Origin: an uncultured Bacilli bacterium
Lineage (GTDB): Bacteria; Bacillota_I; Bacilli_A; RF39; UBA660
Assembly (NCBI GenBank): GCA_944372275.1
Contig: CALVYO010000037.1
Location: 1-11,027, forward strand
Direction: 5' to 3'
DNA: 11,027 nucleotides
Shown in pieces: positions 1 through 6,335 of this stretch. The notes beneath the pieces were generated by a model. It was not told the origin of the DNA. It saw only the letters and a list, made by a program, of their open reading frames with translations, and did no database searches. Positions within the stretch are counted from its first letter, which is position 1, and every line of letters starts with the position of its first letter. The position numbers were made by a program, and so were the translations under genes.

Positions 1-14
1 TAAAATTTAAACAT
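1..14 (-). CDS. 5' end of a gene downstream of gpr (partial)
   Basis: Reading leftward after gpr, an AAGGAGA ribosome site (complement of 21-27) is followed by ATG at 14-12 and the codons for Met-Phe-Lys-Phe before the window ends. The gap after the gpr stop is about 55 bp with no hairpin terminator, so cotranscription with gpr is likely. In Bacillus and many relatives spoIIP follows gpr, so spoIIP is the first guess. Four residues cannot identify it; that is inference from synteny only. Confidence 0.55.
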
Positions 15-69
15 ACTTTTTCTCCTTTTTATTATTAAATTTCCTTTTTTTTGCATAATTTATTCTATT

Positions 70-1074
70 TTACTGAAGTGTTTCATTGATGCCATTACCT
101 ATTAAATTACTTAATTTTTCAATTAAAAAATCAACTTCTTTTGGTGTGACCATCATATTATAACCAATAGGAGTCAAAACTTCAAATAATAATTGTTTAA
201 TCTCGTTTTCTTCTAAAGTTCCAACTATTCCTAATAAAGTTTCTTTATCTTTTTTATTTAATTCGATTTTTTCTTTTAAATAATTAGGTTTGGTGACCAT
301 CAATTTATGTGATGGATTATTAATATTTAATTTAGAATAAGTATAATGCTTATGCATATAGTTTATCGTATCACTTACTATCGTAATAGCGTCAACTACG
401 GTAGGAATACCTATAGCAATACAAGGAATATTTAAAGTTTCAAAACTTATTTCTTTTCTACTATTACCAATACCGCTACCGGGATGAATCCCTGTATCAG
501 TTATTTGAATAGTTTTATTAACTCTTTCGATTGATTGACTAGCCAAAGCATCGATTACAATTAAAAAGTCTGGTTTAAATTTACTTACAATACTTGATAT
601 AACATCACTAGTTTCTAAACCAGTTTGTCCCATTACGCCAGGAATTAAGACTGATACCCTCCGATACTCATCAGATAATTCATCTAACTCAAATAAATGA
701 TTAGTTACTATTATATTATTGATCGTTAGTGGCCCTAACGAATCAGGAGTAGACTTAGAATTACCTAATCCGATTATTAAACAACTAGCCTTTTTATCAA
801 TATTTAATATACTTAATGATTCTTTTAATTCTTTAATAAATACTTTTTTTACTTTTTCATAATTAGTTGTATCCGTAACATCTTCAAATTCAATCGTAAT
901 ATAATTACCTTTCTTTTTATTAATTAATTTACTTATTTTATCATCGACTAATACTTTAGTTATCTTAATATTGTCTTCAATAATTTCTTCACTTATATCT
1001 TTAATATTTTTAATTGATTCGATTGCTAGATCGGTTCTTATTTGATATTTTGACAAATCAATACTATGTTCCAT
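70..1074 (-). CDS. gpr: Germination protease GPR (spore endopeptidase)
   Basis: GPR is the atypical aspartic protease that starts degradation of the small acid-soluble DNA-binding proteins when an endospore germinates; it is made in the forespore as an autoprocessed zymogen. The family marks are clear: RTDLAIE near residues 13-19, which resembles the SASP cleavage consensus and corresponds to the autoprocessing site; GLGNSKSTPDSLGP (about 102-115) with the first conserved Asp at 111; and VIDALAS with the second Asp at 175, followed by ERVNKTIQITDTGIHPGSG. The length of 334 residues is close to the usual 360-370. I place the start at 1074 rather than the in-frame ATG at 1086, because GGTGA lies 5 nt before the 1074 ATG, the spacing used by neighbouring genes. 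It is divergent from rpsT, as in Bacillus, and probably leads an operon continuing off the left edge. Confidence 0.96.
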   Translation of the reverse strand: MEHSIDLSKYQIRTDLAIESIKNIKDISEEIIEDNIKITKVLVDDKISKLINKKKGNYITIEFEDVTDTTNYEKVKKVFIKELKESLSILNIDKKASCLIIGLGNSKSTPDSLGPLTINNIIVTNHLFELDELSDEYRRVSVLIPGVMGQTGLETSDVISSIVSKFKPDFLIVIDALASQSIERVNKTIQITDTGIHPGSGIGNSRKEISFETLNIPCIAIGIPTVVDAITIVSDTINYMHKHYTYSKLNINNPSHKLMVTKPNYLKEKIELNKKDKETLLGIVGTLEENEIKQLLFEVLTPIGYNMMVTPKEVDFLIEKLSNLIGNGINETLQ

Positions 1075-1127
1075 AACTTTCACCATTATTATTATTAGTT
1101 TAAGTTAATGTTTTATACGAAAAAGTG

Positions 1128-1156
1128 TTGCATTTTTAATAATAAAATGGTAAAAT
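1128..1156 (+). promoter_or_regulatory. Sigma-A type promoter of rpsT
   Basis: TTGCAT (1128-1133) and TAAAAT (1151-1156) are separated by 17 bp, a good housekeeping promoter. It would start transcription near 1163, about 28 nt before the rpsT start. Confidence 0.6.
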
Positions 1157-1190
1157 TATAATGTTTTAAGAGCTTGGAGGTGAATTAACT

Positions 1191-1454
1191 ATGGCAAATA
1201 TGAAAAATGCAAAGAAGAAAATTAAAGTAATCGCTAAAGAAACAGTAAATAATAATAATTATACAGCAAGTATGAAAACTGCTTGTAAAAATGTAGAAAG
1301 AGCAGTTAACGCAAAAGATAAAGATAAAGCAAATGACAACTTAAAAGTAGCAATTAAAAGAATCGATAAAGCAACGCAAGCAGGCGCTATTAAGAAAAAT
1401 ACTGCAGCTCGTAATAAGTCTCGTTTAACAAAAAAAGTAAATGCAATGGAATAA
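1191..1454 (+). CDS. rpsT: Small ribosomal subunit protein bS20
   Basis: S20 is a primary 16S rRNA-binding protein of the 30S subunit. The 87-residue, Lys-rich product matches family length and pattern: a MANMKNAKKKIKV opening, the helical middle with DKATQAGAIKKNTAARNKSRLTKK (family signature K-x-AARxKSRLxKK, about residues 68-82). A strong GGAGGTGA lies 7 nt before the ATG. The stop codon sits inside the hairpin that appears to terminate the message. It is divergent from gpr, a conserved neighbourhood in spore-forming Firmicutes. Confidence 0.97.
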   Translation: MANMKNAKKKIKVIAKETVNNNNYTASMKTACKNVERAVNAKDKDKANDNLKVAIKRIDKATQAGAIKKNTAARNKSRLTKKVNAME

Positions 1455-1475
1455 CGTTTACTTTTTATTTTTTTT
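1432..1475 (+). terminator. Probable terminator of rpsT overlapping its stop codon
   Basis: AAAAAGTAAA (1432-1441) and TTTACTTTTT (1457-1466) form a perfect 10-bp inverted repeat with a 15-nt loop that contains the rpsT stop, followed by a run of T. The stem has one G-C pair, so it is weak and partial readthrough into the next gene is plausible. Confidence 0.5.
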
Positions 1476-1484
1476 TGATATAAT
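1457..1484 (+). promoter_or_regulatory. Candidate extended -10 promoter for the transglutaminase gene
   Basis: TGATATAAT (1476-1484) is an extended -10 element with a poor -35 (TTTACT, 1457-1462, 16-bp spacer). The predicted start would fall almost on the ribosome site at 1491, leaving little leader, so readthrough from rpsT may contribute. Confidence 0.35.
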
Positions 1485-1502
1485 TATAATAGGTGATGCT
1501 AG

Positions 1503-2405
1503 GTGAAGGGTTGGTTAGCGCTTATTCCACTTTTAATTTTATTAGGTTTAACAATTATTTATCAAGAGGATATTTCTAAATTTATCGTTCAAAAAATAGT
1601 ATATTCTAAAAAAATATATTTGAAAAAATCTAATAATTACGTTATAGATTATGACTTTATGTATGTTAAAGAAACTGATGATTTTATTGCTAATAATGAA
1701 CAAGAATTAATTAATATCCTATATACATTTTTAAATAACGGAAACACTAATTTTTATTTTTATTGTGATTATGATGAATGTGCTGATGATATAGGTACAT
1801 TAACTGATGCGAATGAATTAATTAATATCAATAACTATATTCATCCTTACAATAATTATCGGAAAGTATTTGTTACTTATAATTCATTTGATAAAGTAGA
1901 AATAAATGTTGAAAAATCATATAATGAAGAAGTAATCGTTCAGATTACTAAAAAAATCGATAAAATTATGAATGAAATATTAACTGATGATATGACTGAT
2001 AAAGAAAAAATTATTGCTATTCATAATTATATTGTCGAGACAACTGATTATGATACTGAATATTTAGAAGCCAATTTAAATGATATCGATAGTCCTTCAC
2101 ATAAGGCAATTGGTCCACTTTATTATCATAAAGCATTATGTGGTGGCTATGCTGATGCAATGTCATTATTTTTAAACAAATTAAAAATTCCAAATTATCG
2201 AATTTCCAGCGAAAATCATATTTGGAATTATGTCTATGTCGACAATAATTGGTATCATTTAGACTTGACTTGGGATGATCCAGTAACAGATGATGGTAGC
2301 AAATTAGTTTTAGATAATTTTTTACTAATTACAACTGAACAATTAGAAGAATATCATACTGGTTATCATAATTATGATAAATCTATTTATCTAGAAGCTA
2401 AATAA
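1503..2405 (+). CDS. Membrane-anchored transglutaminase-like protein
   Basis: Residues 3-20 form one hydrophobic segment, an uncleaved signal anchor, so the rest should face outside. The C-terminal half is a transglutaminase-like (papain-fold) core with the catalytic triad in order: Cys213 in ALCGGYADA, His239 in ENHIWNYV, and Asp254 in LDLTWDDP. Residues 20-160 are unassigned and contain Cys88 and Cys92. Bacterial members are thiol peptidases or cross-linking enzymes of the cell surface; the substrate cannot be read from sequence. The GTG start at 1503 has AGGTGA at 1491-1496; a second AGGTGA overlaps the start itself. The gene ends tail to tail with a sensor kinase, overlapping its end by 8 bp. 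Family is confident, role unknown. Confidence 0.85.
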   Translation: MKGWLALIPLLILLGLTIIYQEDISKFIVQKIVYSKKIYLKKSNNYVIDYDFMYVKETDDFIANNEQELINILYTFLNNGNTNFYFYCDYDECADDIGTLTDANELININNYIHPYNNYRKVFVTYNSFDKVEINVEKSYNEEVIVQITKKIDKIMNEILTDDMTDKEKIIAIHNYIVETTDYDTEYLEANLNDIDSPSHKAIGPLYYHKALCGGYADAMSLFLNKLKIPNYRISSENHIWNYVYVDNNWYHLDLTWDDPVTDDGSKLVLDNFLLITTEQLEEYHTGYHNYDKSIYLEAK

Positions 2406-3534
2406 CATATATAGGTAACTCGATAACAACACGAGTTCCTTTTTTTAATGGAATATATTCTATATTACCATTATGAGCCTTTATTATTTCAATCGACAAT
2501 GATACACCTAATCCTGTACCATTTTTTTTCGTTGTATAAAATGGCTCTTTTATTTTTTCTAATTCATCTTCTGGTATACCAATTCCATTATCTTCAATTA
2601 TTATTTTAAAATCTTTGTTTATCTCATAATTAATTTTAATTGTTCCTTTATATTCAATTGCTTCAATACTATTTTTTATCATATTAATTAAAACTTGATT
2701 TAATCTATTATAATCCCCTTCAATGAATACTTCTTCTTCACAAATATTATATATAAATTTAATATTTTTTTCCTTTAACACTGGTTCAAATTGTTTGATA
2801 ACATCTTCTAATAACAAATTAATATCTAAAATTTCTTTTTGAATTTTAATTTTATTCATTGCTAAAAAATCTTGTAATAAAAGTAATATATTATTCATTT
2901 CATCTTTTAAAATTTCAATATATTTTATGTGTCCTTTATTGTTAATATCGAACATATCTAAGTAACTTTTACATACAGCGATAGGATTTTTTATTTCGTG
3001 AGTTATTTTAAATAATGATGTTCTTAATTGTTTTTCTTTTTCTAACTCTTTAATATTCATATGTAATTTAATTATATCTTCACCTTTTTTATATAAGAAT
3101 ATAACTAAATAAGCTATAAAAATAAAAATAATTCCCGTAAACAAATTAAAATTAAAAATAAATTTGATTATTAAAAATAAATTTATAATATTTTTTTGAC
3201 AAAAGAAATATATAAAATAATAGATTAAATATTCAAATATATGTATTGTTATATTTGTATCCGCATAATTAAATAATATAATAAATGTTATAATTAAACT
3301 TATAAACGTCCTTTTTTTTATAAAAGCAAATAGTAAAGGAATGTTGTACAATATAATTAAATCAGTATTTTCTTTATTAAATATTAATAGTAGATATAAA
3401 CTAGATAGCAAAGATATATCTAGCCATAACTTGCTTTGTTCTTTATTTATATTATTACTATAAGTACAATAAAATAGATTTACTAATAATGGAAATATTA
3501 AAATAATAATATTAAATAATATTTGATATAACAT
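2398..3534 (-). CDS. Membrane sensor histidine kinase, KinB-like (probable sporulation kinase)
   Basis: The first ~150 residues hold several hydrophobic segments (roughly 4-21, 39-52, 58-72, 78-90, 98-112, 116-128, 132-148), a 6-7 helix sensor without a large extracellular domain, as in Bacillus KinB. A HisKA domain follows with phospho-acceptor His179 in THEIKNPIAV. Then comes an HATPase_c domain with N box NMIKNSIEA (N288), G1 EDNGIGIP (about 314-321), F box PFYTTK and G2 GTGLG (339-343), ending in GTRVVIELP. All catalytic boxes are intact. No response regulator is adjacent, which fits an orphan kinase of a phosphorelay. The start is ATG at 3534 with AGGTGA 5 nt before; an upstream in-frame GTG is part of that ribosome site. 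Two perfect Spo0A-type boxes lie at its promoter. Kinase identity is firm; the sporulation role is inferred. Confidence 0.9.
   Translation of the reverse strand: MLYQILFNIIILIFPLLVNLFYCTYSNNINKEQSKLWLDISLLSSLYLLLIFNKENTDLIILYNIPLLFAFIKKRTFISLIITFIILFNYADTNITIHIFEYLIYYFIYFFCQKNIINLFLIIKFIFNFNLFTGIIFIFIAYLVIFLYKKGEDIIKLHMNIKELEKEKQLRTSLFKITHEIKNPIAVCKSYLDMFDINNKGHIKYIEILKDEMNNILLLLQDFLAMNKIKIQKEILDINLLLEDVIKQFEPVLKEKNIKFIYNICEEEVFIEGDYNRLNQVLINMIKNSIEAIEYKGTIKINYEINKDFKIIIEDNGIGIPEDELEKIKEPFYTTKKNGTGLGVSLSIEIIKAHNGNIEYIPLKKGTRVVIELPIYVI
2414..2446 (+). terminator. Terminator of the transglutaminase gene, inside the antisense of the kinase gene
   Basis: AACTCG (2417-2422) pairs with CGAGTT (2432-2437), extended by GG/CC (2414-2415 with 2438-2439, one bulged T), followed by seven T. 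It is a good intrinsic terminator for rightward transcription, although the bases also code for the C-terminal GTRVVIEL stretch of the kinase on the other strand. Confidence 0.7.
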
Positions 3535-3556
3535 TTTAATCACCTAAACTAATTAT

Positions 3557-3584
3557 ATTATATTTTTTTGTATTATTTTGTCGA
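3557..3584 (-). promoter_or_regulatory. Promoter of the histidine kinase gene
   Basis: Read leftward: TCGACA (complement of 3579-3584, five of six consensus positions) and TATAAT (complement of 3557-3562) with a 16-bp spacer. A second TATAAT overlaps at 3552-3557. The -35 lies inside the proximal Spo0A-type box, the usual geometry at Spo0A-activated sigma-A promoters. Confidence 0.6.
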
Positions 3585-3595
3585 ATGATGTCGAA
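3579..3595 (+). promoter_or_regulatory. Tandem Spo0A boxes (two TGTCGAA, 10 bp apart)
   Basis: TGTCGAA occurs at 3579-3585 and again at 3589-3595, both perfect matches to the 0A-box consensus TGNCGAA. The 10-bp period puts both on one helix face, as known for a Spo0A dimer on DNA. They lie in the short gap between the EIIB-like terminator and the kinase promoter. No other intergenic copy was seen in the window. Confidence 0.75.
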
Positions 3596-3600
3596 ATATG

Positions 3601-3623
3601 AAAAAAAGTAACTAAGTTACTTT
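3601..3623 (-). terminator. Terminator of the EIIB-like gene
   Basis: Read leftward: AAAGTAAC, a TTA loop, GTTACTTT, then further T. The perfect 8-bp stem (3616-3623 with 3605-3612) includes the stop codon of the EIIB-like gene. It insulates the kinase gene, which therefore depends on its own promoter. Confidence 0.75.
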
Positions 3624-3934
3624 AAATCATCGATAAATTTTTTTATTTTCTGTGCTTGTTCACCTAAAATAATCTTTAATTGATTATCAATTTCAACAAT
3701 TCCTTGAGCACCAATTTTTTGGATACCTTCTTTATTAACCTTTTTTGTATCTTTTAATTCAACTATAAATCTTGATTTGTTTGTTTCATAATTTATAATA
3801 TTTTCTTTTCCTCCTAAATATTCAATTAATTTGTTTGCTTCTAATTTAAAATCTTTTTGTTTTGATTTAATAATCGCAACTGCAATTATTATAGCAACAA
3901 TAATTATTATTAAATATTGCCACATATATTCCAT
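3617..3934 (-). CDS. Membrane-anchored EIIB-like (glucose-family PTS) domain protein lacking the active-site Cys
   Basis: The 105-residue product has one N-terminal membrane segment (about 5-22), then a single domain with the pattern of PTS EIIB type 1: LIEYLGGKENI (36-46), the strand TNKSRFIVELKD (51-62), KIGAQGIVEIDNQLKIILG (73-91) and a final helix. In functional EIIB domains the phosphorylated Cys precedes x-T/S-R; here that position is Asn52 (N-K-S-R). It therefore cannot carry phosphate on a Cys as a normal EIIB does. Small EIIB-like proteins with a membrane anchor are, as far as I recall, also known in mycoplasmas without clear function. The start is ATG at 3934 with GGTGA 5 nt upstream; the longer frame would open at a TTG. 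It is divergent from rodA and upstream of the kinase but separated from it by a terminator. Confidence 0.75.
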   Translation of the reverse strand: MEYMWQYLIIIIVAIIIAVAIIKSKQKDFKLEANKLIEYLGGKENIINYETNKSRFIVELKDTKKVNKEGIQKIGAQGIVEIDNQLKIILGEQAQKIKKFIDDLK

Positions 3935-3951
3935 TTCTATCACCAATATAA

Positions 3952-3980
3952 ATTATACTATATATTTTTGGTTTTTGCAA
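3952..3980 (-). promoter_or_regulatory. Promoter of the EIIB-like gene
   Basis: Read leftward: TTGCAA (3980-3975) and TATAAT (3957-3952) with a 17-bp spacer, near consensus. It interleaves with the rodA promoter on the other strand. Confidence 0.65.
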
Positions 3981-3996
3981 ATTTTAATTGTATAAT
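3968..3996 (+). promoter_or_regulatory. Promoter of rodA
   Basis: TTGGTT (3968-3973) and TATAAT (3991-3996), 17-bp spacer. Its -35 is next to that of the divergent EIIB-like promoter, so the two probably compete for polymerase. Confidence 0.55.
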
Positions 3997-4033
3997 TTAA
4001 AATTTTAGTGTAAGATAATAATAGGTGAAATTT

Positions 4034-5158
4034 ATGAAGAAAATTTCAAAATATAAAGTGGATTTTTGGATATTATTAATTTTGTTTATTTTTATAATTA
4101 TAAGTTTAATTACCATTAATAGTGCGGAAATATTAATATCGAATAATACATTAGTTTATAAACAATTATTATGGTATATGGCAGGGTTTATTATTGCTTA
4201 TTTTATAATGTTTATTGGTAATGATTTTATCTATAAAAATATATGGATTTTTTATATTATAGGAATTATATCATTGTTAGGTTTATTACTATTTGCTGAT
4301 CCTATTAATAATGCAAAATGTTGGTTTAGTATTCCTGGTATTGGTACTATTCAACCTAGTGAATTCATGAAAGTAATTTTAATTATTACATTAGGAACTA
4401 TGATTCATAAATTTAATGATGAATTTAATAATCCAAGTGTTTTAGAAGAATTTAAATTTTTAATAAAAATTGGAATTGTTGTTTTAATTCCTAGTATTTT
4501 AACTTTTTTGCAACCTGACACTGGAGTTGTACTTATATATTTATTAATTACTATAGTTATGTTATTTATATCAGGAATTAGATATCGCTGGTTTATTATT
4601 TTATTTTCTGTTATTACTTTATTTATTTTTTTAGTTTTAGGAGTATATTTTATTAACACTGATTTATTTATCAATATTTTTGGTACCGATTTTTTTCTTC
4701 GTGTTGATAGATTACTAGATTGGTCAAATAGTAGTGGGTATCAATTAGAAAATGGCATTACTAGTATTGGTTCTGGTGGCTTAATCGGAATGGGAATTAA
4801 TAACACCCCTATTTATTTTCCTGAACCTCAAACAGATTTTATATTTGCTGTATATGCTAATAATTTTGGTTTTATAGGTGTCTTATTATTATTAGGACTA
4901 ATTGCTTTTTTTGATATAAGACTAATTTTAATTGCCTTAAGAAATACTAATTTAACCAATAAATATATTATATCAGGAATTGTTGGTATGCTTATTTATC
5001 AACAATTTCAGAATATTGGTATGACTTTTGGTATTATGCCAATAACAGGAATTACTTTACCATTTATAAGTTATGGTGGTTCTTCTTTATTAAGTTATAT
5101 GATTATGATGGGAATTGTATTTAACATATCAAATGAGACAATTAGATATACAAATTGA
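4034..5158 (+). CDS. rodA: SEDS peptidoglycan polymerase RodA
   Basis: A multi-pass membrane protein of 374 residues with about ten hydrophobic segments, which polymerises glycan strands from lipid II together with a class B PBP during elongation. SEDS signatures: AKCWFSIPGIGTIQPSEFMK (about 94-113), PDTGVVLI (161-168), GYQLENGITSIGSGGLIGMG (235-254), EPQTDFIFAVYANNFGF (264-280) and NIGMTFGIMPITGITLPFISYGGSSLL (327-353). The MPITGI-x-LPF-x-SYGGSS form favours RodA over FtsW, which is usually adjacent to other division genes. The external loop before GYQ is shorter than usual; the catalytic Asp is probably Asp229. Start ATG at 4034 has AGGTGA 5 nt upstream; an in-frame GTG at 4025 is part of that site. 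It ends with TGA, showing TGA is a stop here. Confidence 0.9.
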   Translation: MKKISKYKVDFWILLILFIFIIISLITINSAEILISNNTLVYKQLLWYMAGFIIAYFIMFIGNDFIYKNIWIFYIIGIISLLGLLLFADPINNAKCWFSIPGIGTIQPSEFMKVILIITLGTMIHKFNDEFNNPSVLEEFKFLIKIGIVVLIPSILTFLQPDTGVVLIYLLITIVMLFISGIRYRWFIILFSVITLFIFLVLGVYFINTDLFINIFGTDFFLRVDRLLDWSNSSGYQLENGITSIGSGGLIGMGINNTPIYFPEPQTDFIFAVYANNFGFIGVLLLLGLIAFFDIRLILIALRNTNLTNKYIISGIVGMLIYQQFQNIGMTFGIMPITGITLPFISYGGSSLLSYMIMMGIVFNISNETIRYTN

Positions 5159-5183
5159 CTTTTAAATTAATTTATGATAGTAT
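5155..5183 (+). promoter_or_regulatory. Candidate promoter of the 141-residue protein gene
   Basis: TTGACT (5155-5160) and TAGTAT (5178-5183) with a 17-bp spacer; the -35 overlaps the rodA stop. No terminator follows rodA, so cotranscription is also possible. Confidence 0.45.
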
Positions 5184-5210
5184 ATAACCTACTTAAAGAG
5201 GTGAATTTAT

Positions 5211-5636
5211 ATGGTTGATTTTCAAAATAGAAAAAAAGTTTATATTTTATGTGGTAAAGAAGAATATGCCACTGTTTGGGAACATTTACATGAAATTATT
5301 AACGTTCAAGAAGAAGAATTAATTATCCCTTATGATTTTATGGAATATGAAAAAATTGACGAAAAAATAAAACAACAAGTAAGTGGGACAATTAATAAAG
5401 CATTACAAAATGAATTAATTGGCGATTACTTAAATCAATGGTTTAATAAAAAACTAAATCATTTTAAACTTTTTGCACCTATGGCAACTGAAATTATCAT
5501 AATTAAAAATGGTAATTGTTATGGTATTGATAAAGATGAAAAACGACAAGAAATTAATTATTGTAATGAGTTAAAAAGTAAAACTATTAGAGTTATTGAT
5601 ATGAAAGAATTAACACATCAAAAAACTATTAAATAA
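5211..5636 (+). CDS. Uncharacterised 141-residue protein
   Basis: A real gene by its strong AGAGGTGA 6 nt before the ATG, normal codon use and a perfect terminator at its end. I do not recognise the family. It is predicted soluble: there is no signal peptide or membrane segment. It opens with a short strand (KKVYILCG, 8-15), has an acidic helical middle (about 47-85), a strand EIIIIKNGNCYGIDKD (93-108), and a Lys-rich tail. Cys14, Cys102 and Cys118 are scattered with no metal-binding spacing. It may be cotranscribed with rodA, but nothing in the sequence shows a functional link. Confidence 0.8.
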   Translation: MVDFQNRKKVYILCGKEEYATVWEHLHEIINVQEEELIIPYDFMEYEKIDEKIKQQVSGTINKALQNELIGDYLNQWFNKKLNHFKLFAPMATEIIIIKNGNCYGIDKDEKRQEINYCNELKSKTIRVIDMKELTHQKTIK

Positions 5637-5659
5637 TTTTTACTATTTAATAGTTTTTT
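5620..5659. terminator. Bidirectional terminator after the 141-residue protein gene
   Basis: AAAAAACTATTAAATA (5620-5635) and TATTTAATAGTTTTTT (5644-5659) form a perfect 16-bp inverted repeat with an 8-nt loop, with T runs on both strands. It covers the stop codon of the rightward gene and backs up the terminator of leftward rpmF. Confidence 0.85.
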
Positions 5660-5664
5660 TATAC

Positions 5665-5689
5665 AAAAAAACAACTATTCAGCTGTTTT
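5665..5689 (-). terminator. Terminator of rpmF
   Basis: Read leftward: AAAACAGCT (5689-5681), loop GAAT, AGTTGTTTT (5676-5668) with one G-U pair, then more T. The hairpin spans the last rpmF codons and its stop. Confidence 0.7.
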
Positions 5690-5854
5690 AACTACTTCTT
5701 TATTTTTGTAAGTTCCACATTTTGGACACACTCTATGCGGTTTAATCATTTCACCACATTTTGGACATTTAACTGTTGTATTAGCATTTATAACATAATG
5801 AGTTCTCCTTTTACGTCCACGAGTTTTACTAACTTTTCTAAATGGTACTGCCAT
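5675..5854 (-). CDS. rpmF: Large ribosomal subunit protein bL32
   Basis: A 59-residue zinc-ribbon protein of the 50S subunit. It opens MAVPFRKVSKTRGRKRRTH, the typical L32 start, followed by two CPKCG knuckles (Cys30, Cys33, Cys43, Cys46), so this is the zinc-binding form of L32. GGGAGGTG lies 6 nt before the ATG and starts right at the stop codon of yceD, only 13 nt upstream. The yceD-rpmF pair is conserved across bacteria and is surely one transcript here. Confidence 0.97.
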   Translation of the reverse strand: MAVPFRKVSKTRGRKRRTHYVINANTTVKCPKCGEMIKPHRVCPKCGTYKNKEVVKTAE

Positions 5855-5867
5855 TTATAACACCTCC

Positions 5868-6335
5868 CTATAATAAATCTTTTAACTTTTCTAATTCAGG
5901 ATTAATTCTTTCTTCCTTATCAGTTATAAATTTCCAGCCTTCGCCTTCTTTTTTTACATCCGATAAATCTTCATTTACAACTTTAAGGGGAATTTCCAAT
6001 AATATATTTTCCCATATTATTGGAAAAATATCAATAGTATTTTGATTATTTTCGATATTTTCTTCTAAAAATTCATCTATTTCATCATCTAAATTAATTA
6101 AAAAAGGATATTTTGTTGGTTTTAAACTAATTGAACAAGGTAAAATCATCGTTCCTTTAATACTTAATTTAATATGATTGTTCTCAATTCCATTAGTTAT
6201 TTCACCTTTTATTTTAATATCGTTTAATTCAATTATATTAGTATTTTTTAATTGTTCTTTATTAAATGAATAATTTAAATCAATTATAACTTTATCATCG
6301 ATACCGCTTTTTAATCTTGTAATATCAATATTCAT
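5868..6335 (-). CDS. yceD: YceD/DUF177 family protein
   Basis: A 155-residue cytoplasmic protein encoded just ahead of rpmF, a conserved pairing; the family has been linked to 23S rRNA accumulation and ribosome biogenesis. Family marks are the Cys67-containing segment LPCSISLKP (65-73), an acidic stretch at 83-95, and the C-terminal GEGWKF...INPELEKLKDLL (131-155), close to the usual GEGW...DPRxxxLKxLL. Only the first Cys of the common CxRC motif is present. The start is ATG at 6335 with AGGTGA 5 nt upstream; the upstream GTG belongs to that ribosome site. It is divergent from tmcAL. Confidence 0.9.
   Translation of the reverse strand: MNIDITRLKSGIDDKVIIDLNYSFNKEQLKNTNIIELNDIKIKGEITNGIENNHIKLSIKGTMILPCSISLKPTKYPFLINLDDEIDEFLEENIENNQNTIDIFPIIWENILLEIPLKVVNEDLSDVKKEGEGWKFITDKEERINPELEKLKDLL

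Noticed and set aside
1087..1140. Possible sigma-G promoter for gpr (elements resembling GCAAC / CATTAAC or GTATA / AATAATA, read leftward)
   Set aside because: gpr is a sigma-G gene in Bacillus, but neither pair matches both consensus boxes well, and the second would leave almost no leader. Too weak to list.
4405..4674. 89-residue open frame on the minus strand inside rodA
   Set aside because: It lies fully antisense to conserved rodA codons, has no ribosome site and has low-complexity Asn/Ile/Lys content typical of a shadow frame.
5211..5636. Toxin or antitoxin role for the 141-residue protein
   Set aside because: There is no partner gene, no known toxin motif, and the neighbours are cell-wall and ribosomal genes.
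5842..6045. 67-residue open frame on the plus strand over yceD
   Set aside because: It is antisense to the conserved C-terminus of yceD and overlaps the rpmF start; Ser/Phe-rich shadow frame with no ribosome site.
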